Positions 20,928 to 31,390 of a DNA stretch of 48,914 nt are shown here, one piece after another. The translations under genes and the position numbers were made by a program. How positions within the stretch are numbered: the stretch's first letter is position 1; the number at the start of each line of letters is the position of its first letter. A model generated the notes under the pieces. It was not told the DNA's origin, did no database searches, and worked only from the letters and a program-made list of their open reading frames with translations. This stretch comes from Gracilaria caudata (Eukaryota; Rhodophyta; Florideophyceae; Gracilariales; Gracilariaceae): NCBI GenBank assembly GCA_030374735.1, contig JASCIV010000095.1, forward strand, positions 1 through 48,914. The letters run 5' to 3'.

Positions 20928-22862
20928 CTATCGACGATATGATGATTCACCCTGATAATACTCTGATTGCGGACGGAACGAAGCTGCACGGGGATGCTGC
21001 TGCGGAGGTGAATTTGCGTTGTTTCGCAAATGCCCGTCGAACCCCTCCCTCTGGTAAGGTCGAGGACCATAGTCTCCCTCTGGATAAGGACGAGAGGGTC
21101 GATCTTGGTGGTAATATCTATTACCAGAGTCGCCGTGTTGTGAAGGATAACCACGGTAATCATGTGAAGGGGGCATGGGTGGACGGAACGGGGCGTCGTT
21201 TGCAGGGAAAGGATAGTTCATGGGGTGGGGAGGGGGGCGATTGTGGTGCATACCACCTCCATTTTCGAATTGCCGTTGTGGGGATACGTTCGGGTGATAC
21301 TCTGCGTTACGGGGCAAGTTCGGGGCTCTTCGCGAATGGTCATCAGGGAAGTCGTGCGGAGTTCGAGATTCGTAGTAAGGTTGTCGTTGTCCAAACTGGC
21401 CGTGATTTGGTCCGGGTGGGTAGGCACGACGATCATACGAACCTCGATCGTCGAACATTTGTCGATCATTCAAATGATGTGATGAATAAGTTTCGTTATG
21501 ATATGCTTGTTGCTGTGTGTGCATGGGCCGATTGGAGTGACGGTGACTGCCTTCTTGATTGTGCGAGGGATAACCGTACTCATGACGACCGGTATGCACC
21601 TCATGTCGGGGCAGGTCGTGTTGAGATTGATACCGGGGTTCGTTGTTACTGTGATTTGCATCATCATGTGCTTCGATTCTTTGACGTTTTAAGCCCTGTG
21701 AATCTGTCTGCTGGTCCGTCTCTTCATGTATGAGTGTTGTCTGATCATTCTGGTCGTCTTCCTGTTCGGAGTCAACTACCTGAACTTCCTCTTCATCATC
21801 GGTTATGTCATCATGTCCCTTCTTTTTTGTGCGCTTAAGTCGTTTCTCAATGCGCTTCCTCTTGTTCTCCCGGCGTGTACGAAGCACGTCCTGTTTTTTG
21901 CGCTGCGCTAAATTTGCCTGTTCTCTCTTCTTTTCCTCTCTTGCCTGTCTTCTTTTGCTTCTTTCGTAGAAGGTATCATTTGCACCAACGACATCATCGT
22001 TTCCACTTTCTTCAATTGGACGATATTTCTCTTGTGCTCTGTGCTCTTGACGACGCTTCAACTCTTTGATTTGACTGAGAACTTTGCCTATATCTTTCTT
22101 CCTTAAGTCCTTTCTTCTCTGTGCAGCCCACTTCTGTTCCGTAAGCCCTTCGGGCCTTTTAGGATTTTCTTCTTCCAAATCATTTTCTTCGATATCAATG
22201 GAGTCCTCATCGTTGATCCTCATCTTCGACAGCCTTCGTGTTGCGGCAGTGGTGCGTCTTCGGCGTGTGGGGGGGTGAAGCGAGGTGCGTATAACCACTG
22301 GTTTGTGCGCACTTCGATCGAGATCCGGGCCGAGAGATGTGCGTCCAAGCGAGAAGGTATCATTTATTGACGGAGCTTGGGGAGCTCTGTGTGGAGCAGT
22401 ACTGACAAACGGCTGCGCTTTTTGTTTGGGAGGAGCTTCTTCGAGCCCAAGCTCCACTTTATAAGGAAGGCTGGGTTGAACACCAGTGGCAAGCGCGCAG
22501 TTGGTGACCGATTTCGCCTTAACAAAAGGGTCATCCGCTTGTTTGTTTGCATGCACATCAAACACTCGAAGGAAGAGAGGGGTTATTCTGACAGGATTTT
22601 GCTCTATTAAACGTTGTTGCAAAGAACTTTGAAGATCTACAGACTGCTCGAGAAGAGGCATCGGTTCAGGGAGAAACGAAGCTGCTGTCGCTTTACCCCA
22701 TCCCGACAGTTCTGTAACAGCTTGTTTTAGATACCGTTGCAGCTCCCCACTGGGGCGATTTAAGACCGCGTTTCGTATATGTTTGCCATGTTGAGATTCA
22801 GGCTGAGAGAGGATGTCGTCAGCAGCCTTCTGGGGCGACGAGCCAAGCGGCGCTGCATTCAT
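20928..22862 (-). CDS. large basic, low-complexity protein, probably nuclear
   Basis: 644 residues from the first ATG; 14 further codons upstream lack one, so a small upstream exon is possible. N-terminal 180 residues are moderately ordered. Residues about 220-390 are dense in charged helices with basic clusters (RRRRTTAATRR, KRKRIEKRLKRTKKKG) and an acidic run (DDITDDEEEVQ). The C-terminal 250 residues are rich in H, P, Y, R, Q, with repeated RP, PPP and YY. Composition suggests an RNA-related nuclear protein with a disordered tail, but no domain is recognised. The gene converges with APE2, so the 3' ends probably overlap. Confidence 0.7.
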   Translation of the reverse strand: MNAAPLGSSPQKAADDILSQPESQHGKHIRNAVLNRPSGELQRYLKQAVTELSGWGKATAASFLPEPMPLLEQSVDLQSSLQQRLIEQNPVRITPLFLRVFDVHANKQADDPFVKAKSVTNCALATGVQPSLPYKVELGLEEAPPKQKAQPFVSTAPHRAPQAPSINDTFSLGRTSLGPDLDRSAHKPVVIRTSLHPPTRRRRTTAATRRLSKMRINDEDSIDIEENDLEEENPKRPEGLTEQKWAAQRRKDLRKKDIGKVLSQIKELKRRQEHRAQEKYRPIEESGNDDVVGANDTFYERSKRRQAREEKKREQANLAQRKKQDVLRTRRENKRKRIEKRLKRTKKKGHDDITDDEEEVQVVDSEQEDDQNDQTTLIHEETDQQTDSQGLKRQRIEAHDDANHSNNEPRYQSQHDLPRHEVHTGRHEYGYPSHNQEGSHRHSNRPMHTQQQAYHNETYSSHHLNDRQMFDDRGSYDRRAYPPGPNHGQFGQRQPYYESRTPHDFPDDHSRRAPNLPRNAEYHPNVSPQRQFENGGGMHHNRPPPHPMNYPFPANDAPFRPPMPPSHDYRGYPSQHGDSGNRYYHQDRPSRPYPEGDYGPRPYQREGFDGHLRNNANSPPQQHPRAASFRPQSEYYQGESSYRR

Positions 22863-24526
22863 GACGCGTTCGAAAAGAGCTCGATAGCGCTGATGGTTGA
22901 GCAAAACGCACGCGAATCAAGCGCGAATGTATGCTTCGTAAACTACCAAGGGGAGGGAAGTCGCTCGTTGGCATAGCCGACTGCAGCTGCTGCCCTCCTC
23001 TACAAGGAGTTCATGGAGGTGCAAAACGCGCAAACGAAGGTCGGAACGTTAACGCTCTGAGCGCCGCCAACGCTCGAATGGAAGACTGAGGACGAGGGTA
23101 CAGAAACCGCTCAGCTCTCAGAAAACGAACCTTGGAGCCAGGAGCTCAAGCCGTCGAGAAGATCGGTAGGGTGTCAGGGCTGCTCACAGAAAAAGGATTG
23201 TATCTTATGCCCCACACTGTCGCGCACTTCGGCCTCGATCCCACGTTGGCGGGTTGCCGCCATTCGTGATGTCACTCATCGAGCGTTTTGTTTATAATTT
23301 GGAAATGGGTCACCTCATGCTCTGGATCACTCTAATTTCCAAGAATTTTTTTCCAACGGTAAAAATTGTACACCTTTCCGTTTCGAGCCAAACACGCATG
23401 AACTTCGTGTTCACGTCTTGTTCTTCGTGGCTCAACACCGACAACACCGGTCAAGAAGAACGAGTTTATCTATATCCGCACCCCGGAGAAAGGATAGCCA
23501 ATGAGAATCTTAAGCCGTTCGAAACAATCATATACAAGAAAAAATCATGGGAATCATGATAAAGTACGGTAGAAGTGAATCCGAGGCTGTACGACGGTTT
23601 ACCTTTTTACCTTTGTACCTTGCTCAACTTTGGAATTAGCTCAGGATGAAATTGCGCTACATATTTCAACCTCTTCCACAAAATCTCACCAGTGTCAATG
23701 TCCGGCCCACGTATTACTTCATCATCAACATTTGTTCTACTTATTACTGGTGTGAACGCAGCAGAATGGGGAGAAAAATGCAACCTTGCAAGCAACACAA
23801 CTACAAAATGTCTTGTACTGGCCGATTTCCATATAGTAGCGGCGCAGTCGGGTCTATTCGTTTTATTGGGAGGTAACACTAGACTCTTGAACAACCATTT
23901 GTTTTCGTCAAAAGCCCATCTAAAATGCCTTGGGATTTGGATTAAGAGGCTGTTCCTCTTCATGTAATGCTGATGACAATCATAGAAGTAGAATTCAAGA
24001 CCTAGATTAACTTCTTTGTAATTCTCTGTTCCCAAAGAGTGTGACAATAGTTCTCCTACTTTGTTGTCAATGTCACTCCTAGCGCGTAATTGCTGCGTTC
24101 ACTATTCATCCATCACAGAGAATCACGAAGCTTTTCTTGTGAAGGGGTGATTCGCTAATTCAAATTCGTCGTGGAAGCGGTGTACCTCAGTCGCCAGCCA
24201 GGCAACTCCCAGATACCTTCTTTCTGTACTCACACTGCGTCCAAGAAAGTTATGTAGGTCTTTTGTGTTGATGAGAGTCGCTCACTGGAACTCTTCGTGG
24301 AAACGGAGCAAACCTATTCCCACGATGAATTGCGTATCAACAAATCTCTGCCAGGACCCATGCAGAGTACAAGGCCACCCCCCACATTTGTTCATCCCGG
24401 TGCAGAAGGACTTCCGTTGTTTCATCGCTATCTCTCTCTTCACCTCTCCTCTCTCTCTCTCATTCTCTCTTTCTGTTCGTCTATCTCGATTGCTCTTAGA
24501 GAACTCTCCTTGGTAAGTTACTCAAA
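22863..24526. other. intergenic with weak candidates
   Basis: A minus-strand frame at 23963-23607 (118 codons from ATG) looks protein-like at its end (DIDTGEILWKRLKYVAQFHP) but has no family. Plus-strand 23254-23559 is similar in strength. The last 100 bases are strongly C/T-rich (CTCTCTCTCT near 24450) and resemble a gene leader. Confidence 0.35.
23607..23963 (-). CDS. weak candidate ORF
   Basis: 118 codons from ATG (MKRNSLLIQIPRHFRWAF...), with the frame open 28 codons further upstream. Ends QFHPELIPKLSKVQR. No domain recognised; it could be an exon, a real small gene or chance. Confidence 0.25.
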   Translation of the reverse strand: MKRNSLLIQIPRHFRWAFDENKWLFKSLVLPPNKTNRPDCAATIWKSASTRHFVVVLLARLHFSPHSAAFTPVISRTNVDDEVIRGPDIDTGEILWKRLKYVAQFHPELIPKLSKVQR

Positions 24527-24931
24527 ATGAAGCGCGAAACGTCCATTTCAGAAACTTATAGTCTGCTCGAAATCAAGGAAGAGCCAGAGCTTCTTCCTCC
24601 AGCTGAAGACGGCGTCGCTTGGGAAGCTCGTCAGCAGTTCTTGGGGGTCATGCACTGCGAAGAGGCAGCATACCCCGAATCCAGCGAAGAGGAGGTAAGT
24701 TTCTCTGGTAGAAAGCGAAGGCGGGCAGATGACGAGAGGCCGGGCAAGAGACGCCGACTGGACCCCTTCGAGCCCCTAGAGCACAAAGGGTCCCCCTTTT
24801 CGCTTCCATTCGTTATAGACTTCCCCTTGAACTTGTATCCCACGGTTGAATCGATCACCCGTGGGATTGCAGAATTGACCATTTCTTCGCCACCTCCACC
24901 TCCGGAGGTGGAATACTTTGCTTGCTTTTAG
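24527..24931 (+). CDS. hypothetical small acidic protein with nuclear localisation signal
   Basis: 134 residues. The first half is acidic (EIKEEPELLPPAED, ESSEEE); the middle has a bipartite basic signal (GRKRRRADDERPGKRRRLD); the end has a short proline run. It follows a C/T-rich leader like that of actin, which supports a real gene. A perfect donor sequence, GAG|GTAAGT, sits inside the frame at about 24694, and another (TTG|GTAAGT) just before the ATG, so the spliced product may differ from this frame. Family not recognised. Confidence 0.4.
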   Translation: MKRETSISETYSLLEIKEEPELLPPAEDGVAWEARQQFLGVMHCEEAAYPESSEEEVSFSGRKRRRADDERPGKRRRLDPFEPLEHKGSPFSLPFVIDFPLNLYPTVESITRGIAELTISSPPPPPEVEYFACF

Positions 24932-25080
24932 GGCTTGGATGTATCGATCATAACCTACTCACGTTGGTGAACAATCCAAATGGCCATCGAAGTGAAGGGC
25001 GTCAGGTGCGGAACAAGTAGGTGCTTTCCTTCTGGAATCCAGATTGGTAATCACATGGAATCATTTGAGATGAATGAATT

Positions 25081-25606
25081 TTATGCAGATTCTTGGTCAA
25101 GACTCTTTATGAATTCCAAGTACTCCCTTTGCTCATTTGTGAGACCATCACCCCCTTTCGCGGCATGATCGGCAATTGCTTTTTGCACTTCATCAGATTC
25201 AAGCACATTCTTCGCCGCATCCATCCAAAACTCAGTTTCCTTCCGTGGGTCACGTCCAAATGCATCCTGACATGAGAGCTTTGGTTAGAGTTCATGACAA
25301 GAAATAGCGATGCAAGATTCAACGTACCATATCCGAGTGCGGGTCAAATCTGTACTTGAAGCGCCGTTCTTCTTTCTCTTGCTCTGGTTCGCGCTTGGGG
25401 TGTTCATCCCCTTGATCTGAGTTCTGTTCTATGCTTAAGAGTACCCGTCGTCTTTTCGTCGTTGTGACATGATACGCACGAGGGCCTCGGGATGACTGCA
25501 TAATCCCTGTTGACCACAAGCAGCTTGACCAATTCCATGAGCTTGGAAAAGGGCTCAAAAACGCCTCCGTGGGTGTCTTATTGCCTTCCAAACAACGTAA
25601 TCTCAT
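25081..25606 (-). CDS. unknown protein, two exons
   Basis: Exon 1 is 25606-25328, the intron 25327-25267 (61 bases, ATG|GTACGT to GTCAG) and exon 2 25266-25081, giving 154 residues. Exon 1 starts like a targeting sequence and becomes highly charged (EPEQEKEERRFKYRFDPHSD). Exon 2 reads DAFGRDPRKETEFWMDAAKN, ADHAAKGGDGLTNEQREYLE and ends FIKSLDQESA; this looks like a well-kept protein terminus. The splice is supported because exon 2 is open in only this frame from acceptor to stop. Family not recognised; a plastid-targeted protein is possible. A further upstream exon cannot be excluded. Confidence 0.6.
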
Positions 25607-26231
25607 ATTGTCTGGAAAAGATACTGCATTTAAGGTCTTGGTACGTTGTTTCCTCGGTTAACTACTGCAAGGCATGGGTGTTCGCTCGAGGGAAATCCAA
25701 AAAGCCGCAGTCAGTGCAACGCGTTCCTGCTTAGATGTTGGTAGTGAGGTTAAGAAGACGAGATTATGAGCACCAATACACATTAGCAACAAATCTGGTT
25801 CGGGGAGGAAGGTTATCTTCTGGCTGACAAGATTTCACTGGGCGAAATTCGTGGGTGAGTGATGAGAGGAGAATCACTCAATACTGCATCTCCAATGGAT
25901 TCTGAGAACCTATGGTTTCACCCGTTCTGCAAGATCTTTACAATCGTTCAACAAAAAGCTCAGCAACGGCTAATTGAGACGAGATGTGGGGAGATTTCGA
26001 GGTCTTTTGAAAAGTGCGCCATCGGCAGCTGCCCTCAGATATTCCGATTTCTCAAAGGAAAAAAAGAAAAGATCTCTGCAAATCTACCGAAGGCACAACG
26101 GTATTCGTCGTACATCACCCTTCTCGACAAGGTTGGCAAAAACTACGACGAAACAGTTCTGGAGTCTCATAAGCGTTGAAGAGGAGCTCGAGCTGAATTG
26201 TTCAAAACCGATCAAGGGAACTGATAGTGAG
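25607..26231. other. intergenic
   Basis: Lies between two divergently transcribed genes. The frame of the RnpA gene is open back to 25974 without an ATG, so an upstream spliced exon with a targeting sequence could lie here. Confidence 0.35.
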
Positions 26232-26966
26232 ATGCAAAGCTTTATACCGCCGATGTTTTCCATCCGTCCGGGTCTGTCAATGGAGTGTTGCGACAAACCA
26301 GTGCCACGTGCTCGCCGCCTAAGCCTCCCAACTCTACGGGAAAGACGATACTTGGAAGATATGCATATAGAACGGGCGAAGGGGAGACCTGTTAAGTTTG
26401 CAAGTAAGGAAACTTTCAATCTTATGATCTGGCCTTTAACTGTGACAAAGCCGCAAGATGACAGATACGCATTTTCCTTTGCGAAGTTTATGGAGAAGAT
26501 TAACGAAGAACAGGCCTTCGAACGCCAAGAACTGGAGTTTGACAGCGCGCGTACTTCTCAAAACTCTCTGAAAGAGCAACTTGAGGGAGATAGCCTTCAC
26601 TTCGGAAATGAACATACGCTCGCGGAAGAAGAGGACGATGATCCAGAGCTTAGTTGCTGTCCAATTCGCTTTGAAATTCCCAGTTGGGCTTACGTTGTTC
26701 GTGTGAGAGCGCCTAAAAGCGTTCTGGGGAAACGTGCCGTTCAACGAAATCGAGCGAAAAGACGTATACGTGCTGCGGCCGCACAGATTATGCCTAACTA
26801 TGCCAAACGGGGATATGAGTACATCTTCTCTGCTCTTCCAGAGAGTCTAACCTCCCCATTTTCAGTAATTTTGGCAGACATCGAACAATCGTTGCACAGT
26901 ACGTGGTTATGGACTAATCATCTGAGAGACGACGAACTTAGGAGGGAGATGTATTGCAAGCGCTAA
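26232..26966 (+). CDS. rnpA: bacterial-type RNase P protein (RnpA/C5-like), nuclear-encoded
   Basis: 244 residues from the first ATG; bacterial RnpA is about 120. N-terminal part LPTLRERRYLEDMHIERAKG and RPVKFASKETFNLMIWPLT follows the bacterial start (basic LR..RRDF, then a strand). An acidic insert of about 80 residues comes next (ends EEEDDDPELSCC). The core follows: AYVVRVRAPKSVLGKRAVQR, with the RNR box at residues 168-180 (RAVQRNRAKRRIR), then YEYIFSALPES and FSVILADIEQSL. The RNR box, the spacing to YEYIF and the final helix match RnpA. Family role: binds RNase P RNA and helps process tRNA 5' ends. Red algal plastid genomes are known to carry rnpB, so a plastid partner role is the natural inference. 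Targeting signal is weak in this model; an upstream exon may supply one. Confidence 0.75.
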   Translation: MQSFIPPMFSIRPGLSMECCDKPVPRARRLSLPTLRERRYLEDMHIERAKGRPVKFASKETFNLMIWPLTVTKPQDDRYAFSFAKFMEKINEEQAFERQELEFDSARTSQNSLKEQLEGDSLHFGNEHTLAEEEDDDPELSCCPIRFEIPSWAYVVRVRAPKSVLGKRAVQRNRAKRRIRAAAAQIMPNYAKRGYEYIFSALPESLTSPFSVILADIEQSLHSTWLWTNHLRDDELRREMYCKR

Positions 26967-27231
26967 CATCCCTTCAGTGGAAGAGCTGGCTGTATCAACA
27001 AGCTCCTCGTTGACCAGATCGGTATTTGTTCCTCATTTTTGATGCCCTCAGGACCAGTATATTCCTTTTTGCTCTCACTTTCGTGAACTCTCGAGTATTA
27101 TAATTTACTTCGAGTCTAATGCTTGAAAGTCGTTTTCATATCAGAGCGTCAATCGAAGGCAGGAAAGGGGATTGTCGGTGTGAGAACCACGAAGACTTGG
27201 TTCCGGAGCTCTAACGACATCTGGAAGCGAA

Positions 27232-28770
27232 CTAGCTAGACCCTACTAACGCCTCAACATCAGCTACTTCTTTCACCACATCTTTTGAAAGCACTTCTGG
27301 GGATTGCATGGGACTTCCGACGACAACATCGTCTTCAATGCGCATTCCAATCCCTCTATATTGTACAGGAGCAGATATATCGTCCGCACGGCAATACAAT
27401 CCTGGCTCAATAGTGATGACCATGTTCTCTTTCAGAGGTGTCGATTTTGCCACACGGTGTGTATCATGGACATCCATGCCAAGATAATGTCCAATTGCAT
27501 GTGGAAAGTACTTTGAGTACTCTCCAGTCGTAACCGCACTTTCCAATGTGTGACCCTTCATAAATCCAAGCTGCATTAGTCCATCAGTTAAGCGGCGCAC
27601 GGCATACAGGTGAATACCGTCTAAAGAAACTGGGTTTCCTTCAACAGTACTTCCCTCCTTGGCAAGTGCAATGCATTGCTTCTGAACATCCAAAACTAGC
27701 TCGTACAAGTCCCTCTGAGGCGCAGAGAATGAACCAGAAACAGGCCATGAGCGGGACACATCCGAACAGTACCCATGCACTTCGCATCCTGCATCCACCA
27801 TGACGAAGTCTCCACTACTCGCAATGCTGTTGTTAACCATGTAATGCAATGTAGTACTATTGGAGCCACTAGCAACAACAGATGGGAATGCCATACGAAA
27901 TGGACCGCGAGCCTTGCAGTTGTATTCGATAGTTGCTTCGATGAACTTTTCCTCTATTGATTTGTTGATCCCGTTTAATTTTGTCTTCGCCATGGCATCT
28001 GTCAGAGCTGAAGATATCGTCTTCGCAGCTAGTCGCAACAGCTCAAGTTCAGCTTCAGATTTAATTACCCGCTGCCTGTTGACGAACGACTTCGGGGTTT
28101 TATCCATGCTCCATTTCGAAACGAGAGCTCTTTGATCCTCAGTTTCTAACTGTTGTAAGGCGGACGTTATCGATGGATTTATAGAAGGTTCAAAGTGAAA
28201 AGCTTGTATCTTGGGTAGAACTAACGATACATACTCCGCAAGCTCTTTGGTCATTTGAACCTGATCAACACCAAAATATGCACGAACTTCATCACCGGTG
28301 CCACACAAAGGACCTTCCCAAACTTCGCGAGATGCATCTCGTGGTTCCACAAAGAGAATAAAGCGCACATTCTCATCAAAACGTTCTGCTACCAAAAATG
28401 AGCCTGGCTCTGTGATTCCGCATAAATACATTAGGTCCGTGTTATGATGATATAAATAAGGGACATCCTCTGACATAAACATCTGCGGGTTGGATGGAAA
28501 TATGGTGATTGATTTGTTCGGCAACTCCGCAGCTATTCTTGCTCGACGTTCCAGATATTCTATTCGAGTTATTCCCGGAGTCACTTCGCTAGAAGACATA
28601 AGATGTGCATGTGTATGAGAAGTGGGTTGTGACAGCGGTCGTTCTATGCAAAAATTCGCCCAGTGTGGACTAGGAACGGTTGTCGTTCCCGTTGAGCGCA
28701 TAGAACGCCACGCTCGGGCGCCAAACGACCGGGGCTTGCATCGTGAGATTAACCTAGGGAGTAGTGTCAT
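27232..28770 (-). CDS. XPNPEP3: Xaa-Pro aminopeptidase 3, mitochondrial type
   Basis: 512 residues, intronless. Residues 1-30 (MTLLPRLISRCKPRSFGARA, then WRS) form a mitochondrial-type presequence. An N-terminal aminopeptidase P domain follows (RIEYLERRARIAAELP, MFMSEDVPYLYHHNTDLMYL). The C-terminal pita-bread fold carries all five dimanganese ligands: D326 and D337 (MVDAGCE, CSDVSR), H424 (FPHAIGHYLG), E455 (ITIEPGLY) and E479 (GMRIEDDV). This is the M24B peptidase that removes an N-terminal residue before proline; in yeast and plants the orthologue (Icp55) trims imported mitochondrial proteins. It converges with the RnpA gene. Confidence 0.93.
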   Translation of the reverse strand: MTLLPRLISRCKPRSFGARAWRSMRSTGTTTVPSPHWANFCIERPLSQPTSHTHAHLMSSSEVTPGITRIEYLERRARIAAELPNKSITIFPSNPQMFMSEDVPYLYHHNTDLMYLCGITEPGSFLVAERFDENVRFILFVEPRDASREVWEGPLCGTGDEVRAYFGVDQVQMTKELAEYVSLVLPKIQAFHFEPSINPSITSALQQLETEDQRALVSKWSMDKTPKSFVNRQRVIKSEAELELLRLAAKTISSALTDAMAKTKLNGINKSIEEKFIEATIEYNCKARGPFRMAFPSVVASGSNSTTLHYMVNNSIASSGDFVMVDAGCEVHGYCSDVSRSWPVSGSFSAPQRDLYELVLDVQKQCIALAKEGSTVEGNPVSLDGIHLYAVRRLTDGLMQLGFMKGHTLESAVTTGEYSKYFPHAIGHYLGMDVHDTHRVAKSTPLKENMVITIEPGLYCRADDISAPVQYRGIGMRIEDDVVVGSPMQSPEVLSKDVVKEVADVEALVGSS

Positions 28771-29858
28771 GAAGATCAGACCAAAATTCCAAAGCAGCCA
28801 ACTTGCTGCGTGGAAGTGCCACCAGTTCTATGCCTTCTTCTACACGTCGAGGAACGCAGATGGGAAAGAATTTTTGGATTCGGTCGTTCTTAAGGTTCAC
28901 CGATAGAAGTTTTGCACAGACATAGCAGAGGGGAGGAGACAAGCAGTCTGGATCACTTCATCGAATTTCCGTGGAGGTGAAGCCTTGAGGGCAATGCTGA
29001 AGATCAAAGTCTGATGTCCCAAGTGAAGGAACGGCGAGCACAATGCATCGAGCGATACACGTGTGGGAAGATGCAAAAATGCGTTGTGTTTTCTTCACAC
29101 CTGTTTGTCAATCGCTTGACGAAGGGAGTGGACAGCCTCGGGCGACAAGCCGTTTAATGATGTCTGCGCACAATTCGTTTGTCGAGGCGTCTGTTTCGGC
29201 GGTACTACGGAGGTTGTCGAATCCAGGATCATCAAAAACACATTTCATGGCTTCAAATGCTCGGAGCAGAGCACTGCAAAGACCTTGGTTTGACTCATGA
29301 GCCCCCATATAGCAACCACCGAGGCCAGACTTGTGCAGCTTGTTGCGCGATTTCCGAGCGGTATTGAACTAGATGGATTAGACGAAATAAAGGGGAACGC
29401 TACCTACGAAGGTAGTTTCTTCCAAGAAGTGCTACAAGGATAGATACGCGAGAAGTAGAAAAGCAAGTTGACATTCTCACGACAACCAGCGATGGATGAA
29501 CCGCTCGGGATTTCAAGGAAGTCTTCCTCTACAGCATAAATACAACCAAAATTTCTGGACTTTTTCAAATCTCTCGTGAACTTGTATCGCTGCTCGCGCC
29601 GACACCAGCGGATTCCTGTGGTTTTTGTGAGCAAGAACGATGACCGCTCGTCGCTCGTTGAGAGTCGACTGCGGTCGAGGGCTTTATTGCAATGTGGCAC
29701 TCGTGTCCACGTGCGTGAGGACAGTTTTGAACTCAAAACTCTCCATTCGCTCCCTTCCAGCTCTCACGCCTCGTCGCATCTTGAACTCCTTCTGGTCTGG
29801 CCTGTTTCGGCTTGAGTCACTTACCTCATCCCAGATCGTTTTAAGAGCTTATAAAAAG
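28771..29858. other. intergenic with one candidate small gene
   Basis: Apart from the candidate at 29108-29308, nothing recognisable. The stretch 29640-29858 is open in the RBX1 frame upstream of its ATG and is taken as leader. Confidence 0.35.
29108..29308 (-). CDS. candidate small protein or last exon
   Basis: 66 residues from ATG; the frame is open 21 codons further upstream to an acceptor-like CATCTAG at about 29370. Reads CSALLRAFEAMKCVFDDPGF and ELCADIIKRLVARGCPLPSS, acidic and helical, which looks coding. A donor (TTC|GTAGGT) lies about 40 bases upstream of the acceptor, but I could not find an upstream exon in phase. No family recognised. Confidence 0.35.
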   Translation of the reverse strand: MGAHESNQGLCSALLRAFEAMKCVFDDPGFDNLRSTAETDASTNELCADIIKRLVARGCPLPSSSD

Positions 29859-30375
29859 ATGGCACAAGCAGTTTCATCTTCGAACATGGAAATCGATACT
29901 CCAGCGGGACCGGCCCCAAGACCGGTTGATGAGAAACAGAAACCACGCTTCGAGATCAAAAAGTACAACGCGGTTGCCCTCTGGGCATGGGGTGCGTAAC
30001 TCCTCTGATCACTCACCATTCAAAAGCATTCCAAAACTAACCTTTTTGTTTGCTCCGCTTTCTTTTGTTGTTTCAGACATGGTCGTTGATAACTGTGCTA
30101 TTTGCCGCAACCACATCATGGACGCTTGTATTGAATGTCAGGCCAAACAAACGGCTCCGGGTGGGGAAGACTGCAATGTTGCTTGGGGCGTTTGCAATCA
30201 TGCGTTTCATTTCCATTGCATTTCGTAAGTTTCTCTTTTCCCAATCTGCATGCGAAGCTCAATTCTCCTGCTAACATGTATTTGTTGTACAACCCGTAAA
30301 AGGAGGTGGTTGAAGACTCGAGAGGTATGCCCCCTGGACAATTCCGAATGGGAATTCCAGAAGTACGGTCGTTAA
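29859..30375 (+). CDS. RBX1: RBX1/ROC1 RING-box protein, three exons
   Basis: Exons 29859-29991, 30077-30224 and 30303-30375; introns of 85 and 78 bases. The 117-residue product carries the RING-H2 domain in full: NCAICRNHIMDACIECQ, WGVCNHAFHFHCISRWL and VCPLDNSEWEFQKYG, nearly identical to animal and plant RBX1. The variable N terminus includes MEIDTP and leads into KYNAVALWAWD, the strand that inserts into cullin. Role: catalytic RING subunit of cullin-RING ubiquitin ligases, recruiting the charged E2. Splice sites are fixed by family similarity (WAWD/MVV and CIS/RWL joins). Confidence 0.97.
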
Positions 30376-31390
30376 TCGAACTCTCTGGGTTCAGTTTTTT
30401 ACCTCTCCACGGTGAAATATACGACACAGTTCATGGCATAGTTTTCCTTGTTTTGTAGTACTTGCTTGGGCGCCCGACGAAGACTTGTGAAACTAAATGC
30501 CGCAAGACTTCTCTTTGTAAACTTATCATGTCACTTTTTGATTCGTATTGAAGCCTCGGACTGGGAAGTGTGCTGAGGGCCGTTTTCGAGCAAAGCTCTC
30601 GTTTGCAAACCACTCTGTCTTTTCCACTGAGCAAATCTTCAGCAAAGACATGCAAGACAAACGACAAGACGCTTGTTTTGTTGACAAGAACTACAACTTC
30701 CTGTTCGCAACTGAAGTGTTTCTAAAAACCAGTCGAATTCGATTTTGCAATGACCCATTAGTCTCCGCAGCGCTTCTCGAGTCTGCTTGAGAAGAAAGTT
30801 CTTTCAATTGCTCTAGCATTCTCGAACCTAAGTGTTCAAAGGCAAAAGAGCAAGAAAAATGCAAAGCTTCACAAAATGCGAAGCACGGTTTTCTTGGACC
30901 CAACCTTTATCTGTGTTATGTGCTCTGCATCTGTAGACTTGATTTAACATCTTCATAGCCAGTGACTAGTCTGCACGTAAACGATCTAGTGGTGCTTCCG
31001 CAATGTATGCGATCGACTGCCTCGAGTTCTTCGGTGAGCTTGTTTTCCCACATGTGCGGGCTAATACCCCTACTGATTGCCGGGGCGAAGTGGGGCCCAA
31101 TGGCAAAATAAGGCGAATACTTTCGTACAAGGGTATTCAAATTTCAAACCCAAAGGGCTAGCTAGCAATAGCCTTATCGGACCTACTAAAGGGAGGGCGC
31201 AACTGTGGTGTAGATTTAATGCACAACATACAACATTACGAATAGCTGTTGACGTCTTGTCGAGATGCCCTGGATACAAGCGAGGGTGTGAAGGAAACGC
31301 CTAATGTTTGCTCGTGATTGCCATTTCCTTGTTCTCGAGCCGAGTATTCACATATCGTAACAACTTTGTAACGTGCTGAATGCGTTCGCG
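30376..31390. other. intergenic
   Basis: About 1 kb. Short frames only (80 codons or fewer); nothing recognised. Confidence 0.4.

Noticed and set aside
20939..21733. 264-codon plus-strand frame
   Set aside because: Antisense of the low-complexity histidine/tyrosine-rich tail; open because of that composition.
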